NCBI GenBank assembly: GCA_028820035.1
Contig: JAPPKI010000046.1
Location: 1-7,527 of the forward strand
Reading direction: 5' to 3'
DNA: 7,527 bases
DNA from: a bacterium
GTDB taxonomy: Bacteria; Actinomycetota; Acidimicrobiia; Acidimicrobiales; Bin134
Part shown: positions 1 to 5,543 of the stretch, in pieces
Layout: every line of letters begins with the position of its first letter
How positions within the stretch are numbered: the stretch's first letter is position 1
The notes under the pieces: model-generated
What the model saw: the letters and a program-made list of their open reading frames with translations, nothing else
Databases searched by the model: none
Told to the model about the DNA's origin: nothing
Program-made: the position numbers and the translations under genes

Positions 1-70
1 CGCCCATGTCGTCGTCGCCCATGTCGTCGTCGCCCATGTCGTCGTCGCCCATGTCGTCGTCGCCCATGTC
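1..70 (-). repeat. 15-bp in-frame tandem repeat encoding Asp-Asp-Asp-Met-Gly
   Basis: On the plus strand the unit CGCCCATGTCGTCGT occurs four times without any mismatch (1-60), followed by 10 more matching bases (61-70). It continues to the left edge, so the total copy number is unknown. Each unit is five codons, so gain or loss of a unit keeps the reading frame. It lies in the downstream part of the secreted protein, where the paralog carries only a single MDDDM just before its LADTG motif. This suggests an expandable acidic spacer between the folded domain and the wall anchor. Confidence 0.95.
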
Positions 71-463
71 TCCGACCGCTACGGCAACTGTGTCTACGTC
101 ACGCTGAAGCGGGTTGCCCATCCAGAAGACGATCCCAGCTTCACCGATCTCTACGTCTTCCATGGTGATGCTGAATGTGCCATCTCCATTGTCGGTAGCC
201 GGAGTACCGGTCAGAGGGCACAACTGGACGAAGGTCGAAGCGTCGATTGCATCTAGATCTCCTGTGCTGCAAGCCGCCGCGCTCACAGTCGTCCCCTCCA
301 TGAAGCCTGAACCGGTCAGGGTTATTGAGTAGGTCCCGGCCGCTTCAACCGATGCCGGATCGGCGGTCGCGGTAGGCCCATCCTGTGCTGAGGCGGCGCT
401 TGCTCCTACCCAGGCAACAAGCGCCAGCGCCATCGCAACGAATACCAACTTGGTCTTGGTCAT
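1..463 (-). CDS. Secreted repeat-bearing surface protein, LAxTG-family paralog (3' end outside window)
   Basis: The start is ATG at 463-461, 7 nt after a strong AAGGAG site. The first 154 residues are in the window. Residues 1-26 form a signal peptide (MTKTK basic start, hydrophobic core, ASA|QD cleavage site). Residues about 30-130 form a beta-rich domain with Cys65 and Cys82 that aligns along its length with the neighbouring protein at 646-1158; shared blocks include ADP, AGTY, ITLT, the two Cys and VEI..AG. From residue 132 the chain becomes DMG followed by four DDDMG units and runs off the window edge. By analogy with the paralog, a sortase motif and membrane anchor should follow, but these are not visible. 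The GxGF turn, Cys pair and later DGTF strand faintly recall the neocarzinostatin-like Ig fold; that is a weak inference. It is probably a cell-surface protein of unknown function, transcribed from its own promoter. Confidence 0.82.
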   Translation of the reverse strand, partial: MTKTKLVFVAMALALVAWVGASAASAQDGPTATADPASVEAAGTYSITLTGSGFMEGTTVSAAACSTGDLDAIDASTFVQLCPLTGTPATDNGDGTFSITMEDVEIGEAGIVFWMGNPLQRDVDTVAVAVGDMGDDDMGDDDMGDDDMGDDDMG

Positions 464-493
464 GACATAGCTCCTTGGGCCGTGCCGACATAA

Positions 494-508
494 GGCCAGC
501 CCCTACTC
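494..508 (-). promoter_or_regulatory. Conserved 5'-leader element of the downstream paralog
   Basis: The minus strand reads GAGTAGGGGCTGGCC. The upstream paralog has GAGTAGGGGCCGGCC at 1190-1204, 14 of 15 identical. In both genes the element begins 14 nt after the -10 box, and 14 nt separate its end from the nine-base block holding the AAGGAG site. It would lie in the 5' untranslated region. The function is unknown; it could be a transcript element, a regulator site, or simply sequence retained from the duplication. Confidence 0.55.
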
Positions 509-522
509 CTATAGGTTACGAA

Positions 523-551
523 ACCTTAGCGCGGCACTGCGTTTGTGTCAT
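523..551 (-). promoter_or_regulatory. Sigma-70-type promoter of the secreted protein at 1-463
   Basis: The -35 box ATGACA (minus strand, 551-546) is followed after 17 bp by the -10 box TAAGGT (528-523). This fits the xTGACA-N17-TAnnnT pattern of housekeeping promoters. The same pair with the same spacing lies before the paralog at 1219-1247, which makes chance unlikely. The start site would fall near 515-517, giving a leader of about 50 nt. Confidence 0.7.
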
Positions 552-590
552 CCATCTTACAGTTACATTTCTTCCCTGGTCAGAAACGAC

Positions 591-622
591 CGGTGCCCCG
601 GACCCGAAGGCCCGGGGCACCG
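591..622 (-). terminator. Hairpin terminator after the LADTG surface protein gene
   Basis: A perfect 11-bp GC-rich inverted repeat (CGGTGCCCCGG at 591-601, its complement at 612-622) has a 10-nt loop. It starts 24 nt beyond the stop codon of the gene at 646-1158. On the minus strand the stem is followed by GTCGTTTCTG, a short imperfect U-rich run. It sits before the promoter of the next gene and so would separate the two units. The weak U-tract leaves some doubt about efficiency. Confidence 0.7.
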
Positions 623-645
623 AGTGTTCAGTTCAGGAGGTGGTG

Positions 646-1158
646 TTACAGGGTGCGCAGCCGGCGGCTGAGACCGAACACCATCACACCGGCGAGGGCG
701 ATGCCCGCACCGATGATCACCAAGAGCGACGTTTCCACGCCAGTGTCAGCCAGCATGTCGTCATCCATCGCTTCGCCGATGTTTACTTGAACAAGAGCGG
801 ACTGGCCGTCTGGGACGAGCTCAAAGATGATGAAAGTGACGCCAGCATCGGTGATTTCCACACCTTCAACTGTGAAGGCGCCACTAGTAGCATCTTGCGA
901 GCTACCGAATCCGCCACAGTGCTGCATCAAGGTTGCCTGGCCCCACTCCACGTCGGGATCGCCAGTGCCGCAGACGGCCAGGTTAGTGCCAGAGGCGGTG
1001 AAGCCCCCAGGAGTCAACGTGATGTCGTACGTCCCGGCTTCGGGTACCGCAGAAGGATCAGCGGTAAGCGTCTGGTCCTGAGCCGACGCAGAACCGGCGA
1101 ACAAAAAGCCCACCAGTGCCAATGCCAGCCCAACGAAAATCAACTTGGTCTTGGTCAT
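646..1158 (-). CDS. Small LAxTG sortase-anchored surface protein
   Basis: The product is 170 residues. I place the start at ATG 1158-1156, not at an upstream in-frame TTG (1179), because AAGGAG lies 8 nt before the ATG and the paralog starts with the same MTKTK. Residues 1-26 are a signal peptide (SASA|QD). Residues about 28-128 form a beta-rich domain with Cys63 and Cys81, which could pair once exported. MDDD (131-134) leads to LADTG at 136-140, a hydrophobic segment (about 144-162) and the basic end SRRLRTL. This is the tripartite sorting signal cut by class E sortases in high-GC actinobacteria. The protein should therefore end up linked to the cell wall. No sortase gene is in the window. 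The folded domain is not one I can name; a neocarzinostatin-like Ig fold is a remote possibility. It has its own promoter and a hairpin terminator. Confidence 0.88.
   Translation of the reverse strand: MTKTKLIFVGLALALVGFLFAGSASAQDQTLTADPSAVPEAGTYDITLTPGGFTASGTNLAVCGTGDPDVEWGQATLMQHCGGFGSSQDATSGAFTVEGVEITDAGVTFIIFELVPDGQSALVQVNIGEAMDDDMLADTGVETSLLVIIGAGIALAGVMVFGLSRRLRTL
649..753 (-). other. Cell-wall sorting signal (LADTG, membrane segment, basic tail)
   Basis: Residues 136-170 of the surface protein: LADTG (codons 753-739), then VETS, a run of hydrophobic residues, and the charged tail SRRLRTL. LAxTG, in place of LPxTG, is the motif associated with class E sortases. Cleavage would be expected between Thr139 and Gly140. 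Confidence 0.85.
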
Positions 1159-1189
1159 AGTTGTGTCTCCTTGGACCAAGCCAATGGTC

Positions 1190-1204
1190 GGCCGGCCCCT
1201 ACTC
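1190..1204 (-). promoter_or_regulatory. Conserved 5'-leader element of the LADTG protein gene
   Basis: The minus strand reads GAGTAGGGGCCGGCC, the partner of the element at 494-508. It begins 14 nt after the -10 box, the same offset as in the paralog. The GGCCGGCC core is self-complementary in this copy but not in the other, so a palindromic binding site is not conserved. Confidence 0.55.
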
Positions 1205-1218
1205 GGATATTGAGCGAG

Positions 1219-1247
1219 ACTCTAGCCTCTTGCGTCGTTCGTGTCAC
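1219..1247 (-). promoter_or_regulatory. Sigma-70-type promoter of the LADTG surface protein gene
   Basis: The -35 box GTGACA (minus strand, 1247-1242) is followed after 17 bp by the -10 box TAGAGT (1224-1219). The matching promoter of the paralog (523-551) has the same spacing and flanking similarity (TGACACRAACG). Transcription would start near 1211-1213, about 54 nt before the ATG. The promoter lies in the divergent gap shared with the phosphatase gene, so regulation of the two could interact. Confidence 0.7.
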
Positions 1248-1298
1248 CTATTCGAACTTTTGCCTCCGGTGCAGGGGATTTGAGGGGCTGCCGATAGG

Positions 1299-2039
1299 GT
1301 GCGCGACGTGCAGTCCATCCGTAATTTCCGCTCATTAGGAGGCCAGACCACCGCTGAGGGAGGACGGGTTCGGTCGGGCTTGGTGTATCGATCAGCCCAC
1401 CTGGCCGAAGCCTCGGACTCAGACATCGAGGCATTGGTGGAGTTGGGTATTCGCACGGTCTTTGATTTTCGAAACCAGGGCGACCTTGCCGTGGAGGGTC
1501 CCAACCGACTGCCTGATGGGGTGGAGCAGGTCTCCCTGCCCATGGCCGATTCTGCGAACCCGTCCGGGATTCGGGAGAACTTTGCATCCTTCAGCGCCGA
1601 AGAGCTGGAAGAGCGATTCGGCAACGGCAAGGCCTTCCAGTGGATGAAGGATGCTTCGGCCAGATCGGTGAGCGACCCAGTGCGGACAGGTCAATTCGGC
1701 CGATTTGTTCAAGGGCTACTAGCGCCCGGAGCGGTTCCGGTGCTGTTCAATTGCAGCGCCGGCAAAGACCGCACCGGCTGGGCGGCCAGCCTGCTGCTGT
1801 TGGCCGTGGGGGTTCCGGAGCAGCAGGTGGTGGACCACTACCTGGAGACCAACCAGCACGTGGTTCCCGGCCGCTATGGCGACTTGATGATGCCGCTTAT
1901 GGCCGTACACGAGGACTACTTCGCCGAGCAGATGAGAGTGCTGGCCGATACCTGGGGCACCTTCGACCAGTACTGGACCGACGGCTTGGGCCTAGACGGA
2001 GGGCATCGACAGGCGTTGCGGGAGCTACTGCTGGACTAA
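1299..2039 (+). CDS. Tyrosine/serine protein phosphatase family protein (PtpB-like)
   Basis: The product is 246 residues, read from GTG at 1299; a second in-frame GTG at 1308 is also possible, and neither has a strong ribosome site (a GAGGGG lies 11 nt before the first). The N-terminus has the layout of the Y_phosphatase3 family (PF13350): IRNFRSLGG at 7-15, RSGLVYRSAHL at 25-35 and TVFDFR at 53-58. The catalytic P-loop is NCSAGKDRTGW (151-161), with nucleophile Cys152 and phosphate-binding Arg158. The GKDRTG core is typical of the PtpB/lipid-phosphatase-like branch, which can act on phosphotyrosine, phosphoserine or phosphoinositides. The residue before the Cys is Asn where His is usual. No signal peptide is seen, so it is probably cytoplasmic. 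It is divergent from the surface protein gene and convergent with the oxidoreductase operon, whose last gene overlaps its end by 15 bp. The target is unknown. Confidence 0.88.
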   Translation: MRDVQSIRNFRSLGGQTTAEGGRVRSGLVYRSAHLAEASDSDIEALVELGIRTVFDFRNQGDLAVEGPNRLPDGVEQVSLPMADSANPSGIRENFASFSAEELEERFGNGKAFQWMKDASARSVSDPVRTGQFGRFVQGLLAPGAVPVLFNCSAGKDRTGWAASLLLLAVGVPEQQVVDHYLETNQHVVPGRYGDLMMPLMAVHEDYFAEQMRVLADTWGTFDQYWTDGLGLDGGHRQALRELLLD

Positions 2040-2825
2040 GGGGGTTTTGAGCTCGCCGATGTTGTGGACGGGTGCGAGCGTGTCTTGGAGGTAGTCGGGG
2101 CCTTCAAGGGTGTCGACGAACCAGCCGGTGGGGCACATGGTGAGGATCTCCACCAGGCTGAATCCGGCCCCGGCCATCTGGGACTCGTAGGCCTTGGTTA
2201 TATAGCGCTTGGTGCGGGCCACGTTGCCGGCGTTGTTCACGGCGCACCGGGCGACATAGGCCGCGCCATCCATGGTGGCGGCGAGATCGGAGAGCAGAAT
2301 CGGGTGGCCGTGCTGGTGGGGGTCGCGTCCTTCAATCGAGGTCTTGGTGCGCTGGCCCAGGGTGGTGGTTGTCGTCATCTGGCCGCCGGTCTCGCCGAAC
2401 ACCCCGTTGTTCAGCAGCAAACAAGTGATGTTCTCGCCCCGGGCGGCGGCGTGCAGCACCTCTTGGAGACCTTCGTTCACCATGTCGCCATCGCCTTGGA
2501 CGGTCATCACGAATCCGTCCGGCAGCATCCGCTTGATGCCGGTGGCCACCGACGGGGCCCGGCCGTGCAGGGCTTGCACCACCTCCACGTCGAGGTTGTG
2601 GGCGAAGGCGGTGTAGCAGCCGATGCCGAACACCGTGATCGTGGACCGGGCCAGTTCCAGTTCTTCGATGGCCTCCATGGCCGCCCGGATGGCGATGGGC
2701 TCACCGCAGCCCGGGCAGAGGTGGTGATTGGCTTGGGTGATGAGCGTGGGGGTGAAGTCGTCCACCAACGCGGCGGGCTCAGCGGGCGGCGTATCGGTGG
2801 AGATGAATATTTGGTCGTTGCTCAT
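2025..2825 (-). CDS. 2-oxoacid:ferredoxin oxidoreductase, beta subunit (TPP-binding)
   Basis: The product is 266 residues. The ATG at 2825 is preceded by AGAGGA 10 nt upstream. This subunit binds thiamine pyrophosphate and carries one 4Fe-4S cluster, taking electrons from the decarboxylated 2-oxoacid before CoA transfer. The TPP motif is visible as GDGD (111-114) with NN at 139-140. The four cluster cysteines expected of the family are present: CPGC (Cys37, Cys40), GIGC (Cys70) and CPTGW (Cys231). GETGGQMTTTT (144-154) followed by GRDPHQHG (167-174) resembles ketoisovalerate-type beta subunits more than pyruvate-type ones, so branched-chain or other longer 2-oxoacids are plausible substrates; this is inference. 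It starts 31 nt after the alpha stop and is the last gene of the operon. Its 3' end overlaps the convergent phosphatase gene, and no terminator hairpin was found there. Confidence 0.93.
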   Translation of the reverse strand: MSNDQIFISTDTPPAEPAALVDDFTPTLITQANHHLCPGCGEPIAIRAAMEAIEELELARSTITVFGIGCYTAFAHNLDVEVVQALHGRAPSVATGIKRMLPDGFVMTVQGDGDMVNEGLQEVLHAAARGENITCLLLNNGVFGETGGQMTTTTTLGQRTKTSIEGRDPHQHGHPILLSDLAATMDGAAYVARCAVNNAGNVARTKRYITKAYESQMAGAGFSLVEILTMCPTGWFVDTLEGPDYLQDTLAPVHNIGELKTPLVQQ

Positions 2826-2856
2826 GGCTCGTGCTTCCTCTTGTCCCGATTCCCCC

Positions 2857-3927
2857 TCATGTCATCGCCTCCAAGATGCGTTCGGAGATATCGGGCACGT
2901 TGATGTCGGGTCCGATCCCGAAGCCGGAGTGGTCCCAACTGGGGCCCCCAATGAACTCCACCGGCACCGCCCCCAGCGTAGCCAGCCGCACGTCTTCGAC
3001 CATCTGGCCCATGTTCTGCTCGTACACCGCCACATTGGCGGCACCGGCGACCGCGTCGTGCACTGCCTTTGAGGGGAACGGCCACAGCGTGATTGGGCGG
3101 ACATAGCCCACCCGGTGACCGGCGTCTCGCAGTCGCAAGCAGGCGTAGCGTACGAACTTGCCCACCGATCCGTAGGCGGCCACCACCAACTCGGCGTCAT
3201 CGCAGAAGCCGATGTCGACCAAAGGGTCGACTCCGGCGGACATCTCTTGGATGTGGGCCGCACACGCCGCGTAGTGGGCCCCCAAGTCGAATCCCTCCTC
3301 GCCCTCAACGCCGCCGCCCAACGGAGAGATGATCTTGGCCGACCCCGATCCTCCCGAAGACCCGTTGAGGGCCCAATCGGGCACTTCCGGGGCGGCGCCC
3401 TCGATGGAAGGCACTGAAACCGCCTGGTAGGTGTGGGCCAAGTAGTAGTCGCCCAGCACCATCACCGGAGTGCGCCACTGACTGGCCAACTCGAACGCCA
3501 GACGGGTCAGCTCCACCGCCTCGGGCACGTCCATGGGGGCCAGCACGATGTGGCGGTAATCGCCGTGGCCGCCGCCGCGGGTGGCCTGGAAGTAGTCGCC
3601 CTGCCCCCGGGCCATGTTGAACACCACCAGAGGAAGGCGGGCGTTGGTTATCTCCGACAGCGACTCCTGCATCAGCGACAGCCCTTGACCGGTAGACCCG
3701 GTGGCGGCCAGGTGACCGGTGGTGGCCGCCCCCCAGGCCATGCCCACCGCCTCCAACTCGCTCTCAGCGTTCATGCACACGCCGTCTACCTCGGGCAACA
3801 AGGCGGCCATGTACTCGAGCAGCTTGGTGAACGGGGTCATGGGGTATCCCGTGAAGAACCGGCAGCCAGCGGCCACCGCAGCACGGGCTATGGCCTCCGA
3901 TCCCTCCAGCAGCGCCCGGTCGCTCAC
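2857..3927 (-). CDS. 2-oxoacid:ferredoxin oxidoreductase, alpha subunit (VorB-type)
   Basis: The product is 356 residues from GTG 3927. The frame stays open further upstream, but that part is the ferredoxin gene read out of frame. Similarity to the family starts at MSDRALLEGSEAIARAA, and the GTG overlaps the ferredoxin stop as GTGA. Pyrimidine-binding domain: GCRFFTGYPMTP (21-32), the GYPxTP signature for 2-oxoacid binding, then AESELEAVGMAWGAA (54-68). GDYFQATRGGGHGDY (110-124) and APMDVPEA (130-137) match 2-ketoisovalerate:ferredoxin oxidoreductase subunit VorB as I recall it. The C-terminal domain carries AYGSVGK (251-257) and VRPITLWPFP (276-285), the usual subunit/CoA-binding region. The stretch after ARG107 is about 11 residues shorter than the usual RGGPG..G.IxPSQxDYFQ loop. 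It pairs with the beta, gamma and ferredoxin subunits next to it. Substrate not determinable. Confidence 0.92.
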   Translation of the reverse strand: MSDRALLEGSEAIARAAVAAGCRFFTGYPMTPFTKLLEYMAALLPEVDGVCMNAESELEAVGMAWGAATTGHLAATGSTGQGLSLMQESLSEITNARLPLVVFNMARGQGDYFQATRGGGHGDYRHIVLAPMDVPEAVELTRLAFELASQWRTPVMVLGDYYLAHTYQAVSVPSIEGAAPEVPDWALNGSSGGSGSAKIISPLGGGVEGEEGFDLGAHYAACAAHIQEMSAGVDPLVDIGFCDDAELVVAAYGSVGKFVRYACLRLRDAGHRVGYVRPITLWPFPSKAVHDAVAGAANVAVYEQNMGQMVEDVRLATLGAVPVEFIGGPSWDHSGFGIGPDINVPDISERILEAMT

Positions 3928-4187
3928 CGTTCGCTGCTCTCGCCAAGCGGCAACTCCTGGGGGGTGTCGTACTTGTACACCTGGAACACGAAGTCGGGGC
4001 AGATCTGGGCGCAAGCCTGACAGCCGGTGCAACCGGCCAGCAGGCGGGGGTAGCGGTAGCCCCGGGTGTTGACCTCGTGGTTGGTCATCTCCAGTACCCG
4101 GGGCGGGCAGGCGTCGATGCACAAGTCGCACCCCTTGCAGGCCTCGACGTCGATGACCACAGTGCCCCGAACAGTGATGGTGCTCAC
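3924..4187 (-). CDS. 2-oxoacid:ferredoxin oxidoreductase, delta subunit (2x[4Fe-4S] ferredoxin)
   Basis: The product is 87 residues from GTG 4187. A much longer open frame runs upstream, but it is a shadow of the gamma and crotonase genes, and ferredoxin similarity begins only here. Two complete cluster motifs are present: C17-x2-C20-x2-C23-x3-C27-P and C53-x2-C56-x2-C59-x3-C63-P, the bacterial dicluster ferredoxin pattern. The subunit passes electrons from the beta-subunit cluster to free ferredoxin. Both ends overlap neighbours through GTGA: its start with the gamma stop, its stop with the alpha start. Translation of the three is therefore likely coupled, which would help keep subunits in equal amounts. 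The C-terminal tail after Cys63 (about 24 residues) carries no further motif. Confidence 0.93.
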   Translation of the reverse strand: MSTITVRGTVVIDVEACKGCDLCIDACPPRVLEMTNHEVNTRGYRYPRLLAGCTGCQACAQICPDFVFQVYKYDTPQELPLGESSER

Positions 4188-4768
4188 GCTGCCATCTCCC
4201 AGCCGGCAGCCAGCGCCCCCTCGTTGGCCTCGATGAGCTGGCTGCGGTAGGGAGGCACCGAACGGCGCATGCCTTCTGCGAGTCCGTCCAGGCTCACTAG
4301 CCCGGACTTCCGTCCGTACACCCCGGACATGACCATGGCGGCCAGCAGTGGGTTGCCCAGATCGGTGGCCACGTCGGTGGCGGGAACCTCCACCACTTGG
4401 TAGCGGTCTGCGTCCAGTTCGTCCTCGAATACCGACGTGTTGACCAGTACCAAACCGGTGTCGCGGATGCGCTCTCGCAGTGGGGTCCAGTACTGGTGGT
4501 GCATCAAGATGGCTGACCAGGTGGTCGACAGCACCGGGGGTGCCTCGATGGGCTGGTCGCTGATCACCACCGTGCTGTCGGTGTTGCCGCCCCGCATCAT
4601 GCCGCCATAGCTGCCGAACACCAGCACCTCTTTGCCGTCGACGGTCGCCCCTTGGGCGATGACCTGGGCGGCCAGCTGCACCCCTTGGCCGCCGATCCCG
4701 GTGAGCATCAGCTCTCGCTCTCCGGAGCTCATCGACTCTGCATGACCGGCCGGTTCGACACCGCTCAC
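4184..4768 (-). CDS. 2-oxoacid:ferredoxin oxidoreductase, gamma subunit
   Basis: The product is 194 residues if read from GTG 4768, which overlaps the crotonase stop as GTGA. Two internal starts are credible: ATG at 4732 (Met13) and ATG at 4708 (Met21). The last has GGAG about 10 nt upstream and places MLTGIGGQGVQ at the N-terminus, as is usual for this family. The gamma domain (PF01558) shows GIGGQGVQLAAQVIA (24-38), SYGGMMRGG (53-61, usually SYGxExRGG, so the Glu is replaced by Met58), VVISDQPIEAP (67-77), and near the end NPLLAAMVMSGVYG (139-152). In four-subunit enzymes this subunit packs against alpha and contributes to the CoA site. It is the first of the four subunit genes, in the order gamma-delta-alpha-beta. 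Confidence 0.9.
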   Translation of the reverse strand: MSGVEPAGHAESMSSGERELMLTGIGGQGVQLAAQVIAQGATVDGKEVLVFGSYGGMMRGGNTDSTVVISDQPIEAPPVLSTTWSAILMHHQYWTPLRERIRDTGLVLVNTSVFEDELDADRYQVVEVPATDVATDLGNPLLAAMVMSGVYGRKSGLVSLDGLAEGMRRSVPPYRSQLIEANEGALAAGWEMAA

Positions 4769-5532
4769 CGGCCTTTCCAGTTTGGAGGGCGTTTCTCCAC
4801 GAACGCCCGAGGTCCTTCTCTGAAGTCCTCAGTGCCGAACAGCGCTTGGCCAGCTCGGGTGGCGATCTTGAATGCCTCGGCCTCCGTGGTCTCCAGCCCG
4901 TCGAGCAGGGCCTGGCGAGCACCCCTGACCGCCAATGGCGGATTGGCGATGATGCGCTCGGCCAGCGCCCGGGCTTCGGCCAGTGCTTGGCCGGGTTCGC
5001 ACACCACATTCACCAGACCCAGGGAATAGGCCCGGTGGACGTCGATGGTGTCACCGATCAGCGCCATTTCCATGGCGATGTTCACGGGGATTCGGCGCGG
5101 GAGCCGGCTAACGCCCCCCTCGGAGGCAATCAGCGATCGCTTGACCTCGGGAATGCCGAAGACGGCTTCGGTGGACGCCACCACCAGGTCACAGGCCAGC
5201 ACCATCTCAAAGCCCCCGGCCACCGCGGGACGATCCACAGCGGCAATGACCGGCTTGGCGCGCTGTCGGCGAGAGAAGTGGCCGAAGCCGTGCTCCGGGT
5301 GCATGATTCCCGCGGTTCGCCCCTCGGAAATCGCCTTCAGGTCGGCACCGGCGCAGAACACCCGGCCGTTGCCGGCCAAGATGGCCACCCACACCTCATC
5401 GTCGGCGTCGAATTGGTCGAATGCCTCGCCTAGGGCCGCGGACAGCTCCGGGCTCATGGCATTGCGAGACTCGGGTCGGTTCATCGTGATGACCGCAACT
5501 CGGTCTTCGGCTTCGTAGATGGCCAGGCTCAT
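4765..5532 (-). CDS. Enoyl-CoA hydratase/isomerase family protein (crotonase)
   Basis: The product is 255 residues, the usual length for a single-domain crotonase. The ATG at 5532 has GGGAGAGG 4 nt upstream. It probably adds water across an enoyl-CoA double bond or isomerises it. Features in order: NRPESRNAMS (18-27), the oxyanion-hole loop FCAGADL (59-65), AGGFEMVLACDL (105-116), and FGIPEVKRSLIASEGGVSRLPR (125-146). Glu109 and Glu129 fall where the two catalytic glutamates of hydratases lie, so hydratase activity is plausible. The PEVKRSLIA..GGVxRLPRxIP run is common to a broad group that includes carnitinyl-CoA dehydratase-like enzymes, so the substrate cannot be assigned. It starts 11 nt after the MDR oxidoreductase stop, and its own stop overlaps the gamma-subunit start, tying it to the oxidoreductase genes. 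Confidence 0.92.
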   Translation of the reverse strand: MSLAIYEAEDRVAVITMNRPESRNAMSPELSAALGEAFDQFDADDEVWVAILAGNGRVFCAGADLKAISEGRTAGIMHPEHGFGHFSRRQRAKPVIAAVDRPAVAGGFEMVLACDLVVASTEAVFGIPEVKRSLIASEGGVSRLPRRIPVNIAMEMALIGDTIDVHRAYSLGLVNVVCEPGQALAEARALAERIIANPPLAVRGARQALLDGLETTEAEAFKIATRAGQALFGTEDFREGPRAFVEKRPPNWKGR

Positions 5533-5543
5533 CGCGCCTCTCC

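Noticed and set aside
1..70. CRISPR-like array
   Set aside because: The units are 15 bp, directly adjacent with no spacers, and lie in frame inside a coding region.
513..526. AGGTT-ACGA-AACCT inverted repeat overlapping the -10 box of the downstream paralog
   Set aside because: With only 5-bp arms it is likely by chance, and the otherwise matching promoter of the paralog lacks it, so an operator cannot be supported.
1248..1298. Promoter for the phosphatase gene
   Set aside because: TTG-type -35 candidates at 1230 and 1260 have no acceptable -10 box at 16-18 bp, so no site is called although one must lie near here.
475..1338. Plus-strand open frame of 287 codons across the two surface protein genes
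   Set aside because: It runs antisense to a clear signal-peptide/LADTG gene and through a terminator and promoters, and its translation shows no domain-like features.
2051..2079. GCTCGC...GCGAGC inverted repeat just after the phosphatase stop, considered as a terminator
   Set aside because: A 6-bp stem with a 17-nt loop and no following U-run, within the coding sequence of the convergent beta gene.
2064..2903. Plus-strand open frame of 279 codons opposite the beta subunit gene
   Set aside because: It is the complement of a beta subunit with all TPP and Fe-S motifs; the Gly/His/Val-rich translation is typical of antisense frames in GC-rich DNA.
3928..4131. Upstream extension of the alpha subunit by 68 codons
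   Set aside because: This part is the ferredoxin gene in another frame, and alpha-family similarity begins right at GTG 3927.
3924..5009. Long minus-strand frame of 361 codons that ends with the ferredoxin
   Set aside because: Only the last 87 codons look like a protein; the earlier part is Arg-rich out-of-frame reading of the crotonase and gamma genes. The GTG at 4187 overlapping the gamma stop explains the real start.
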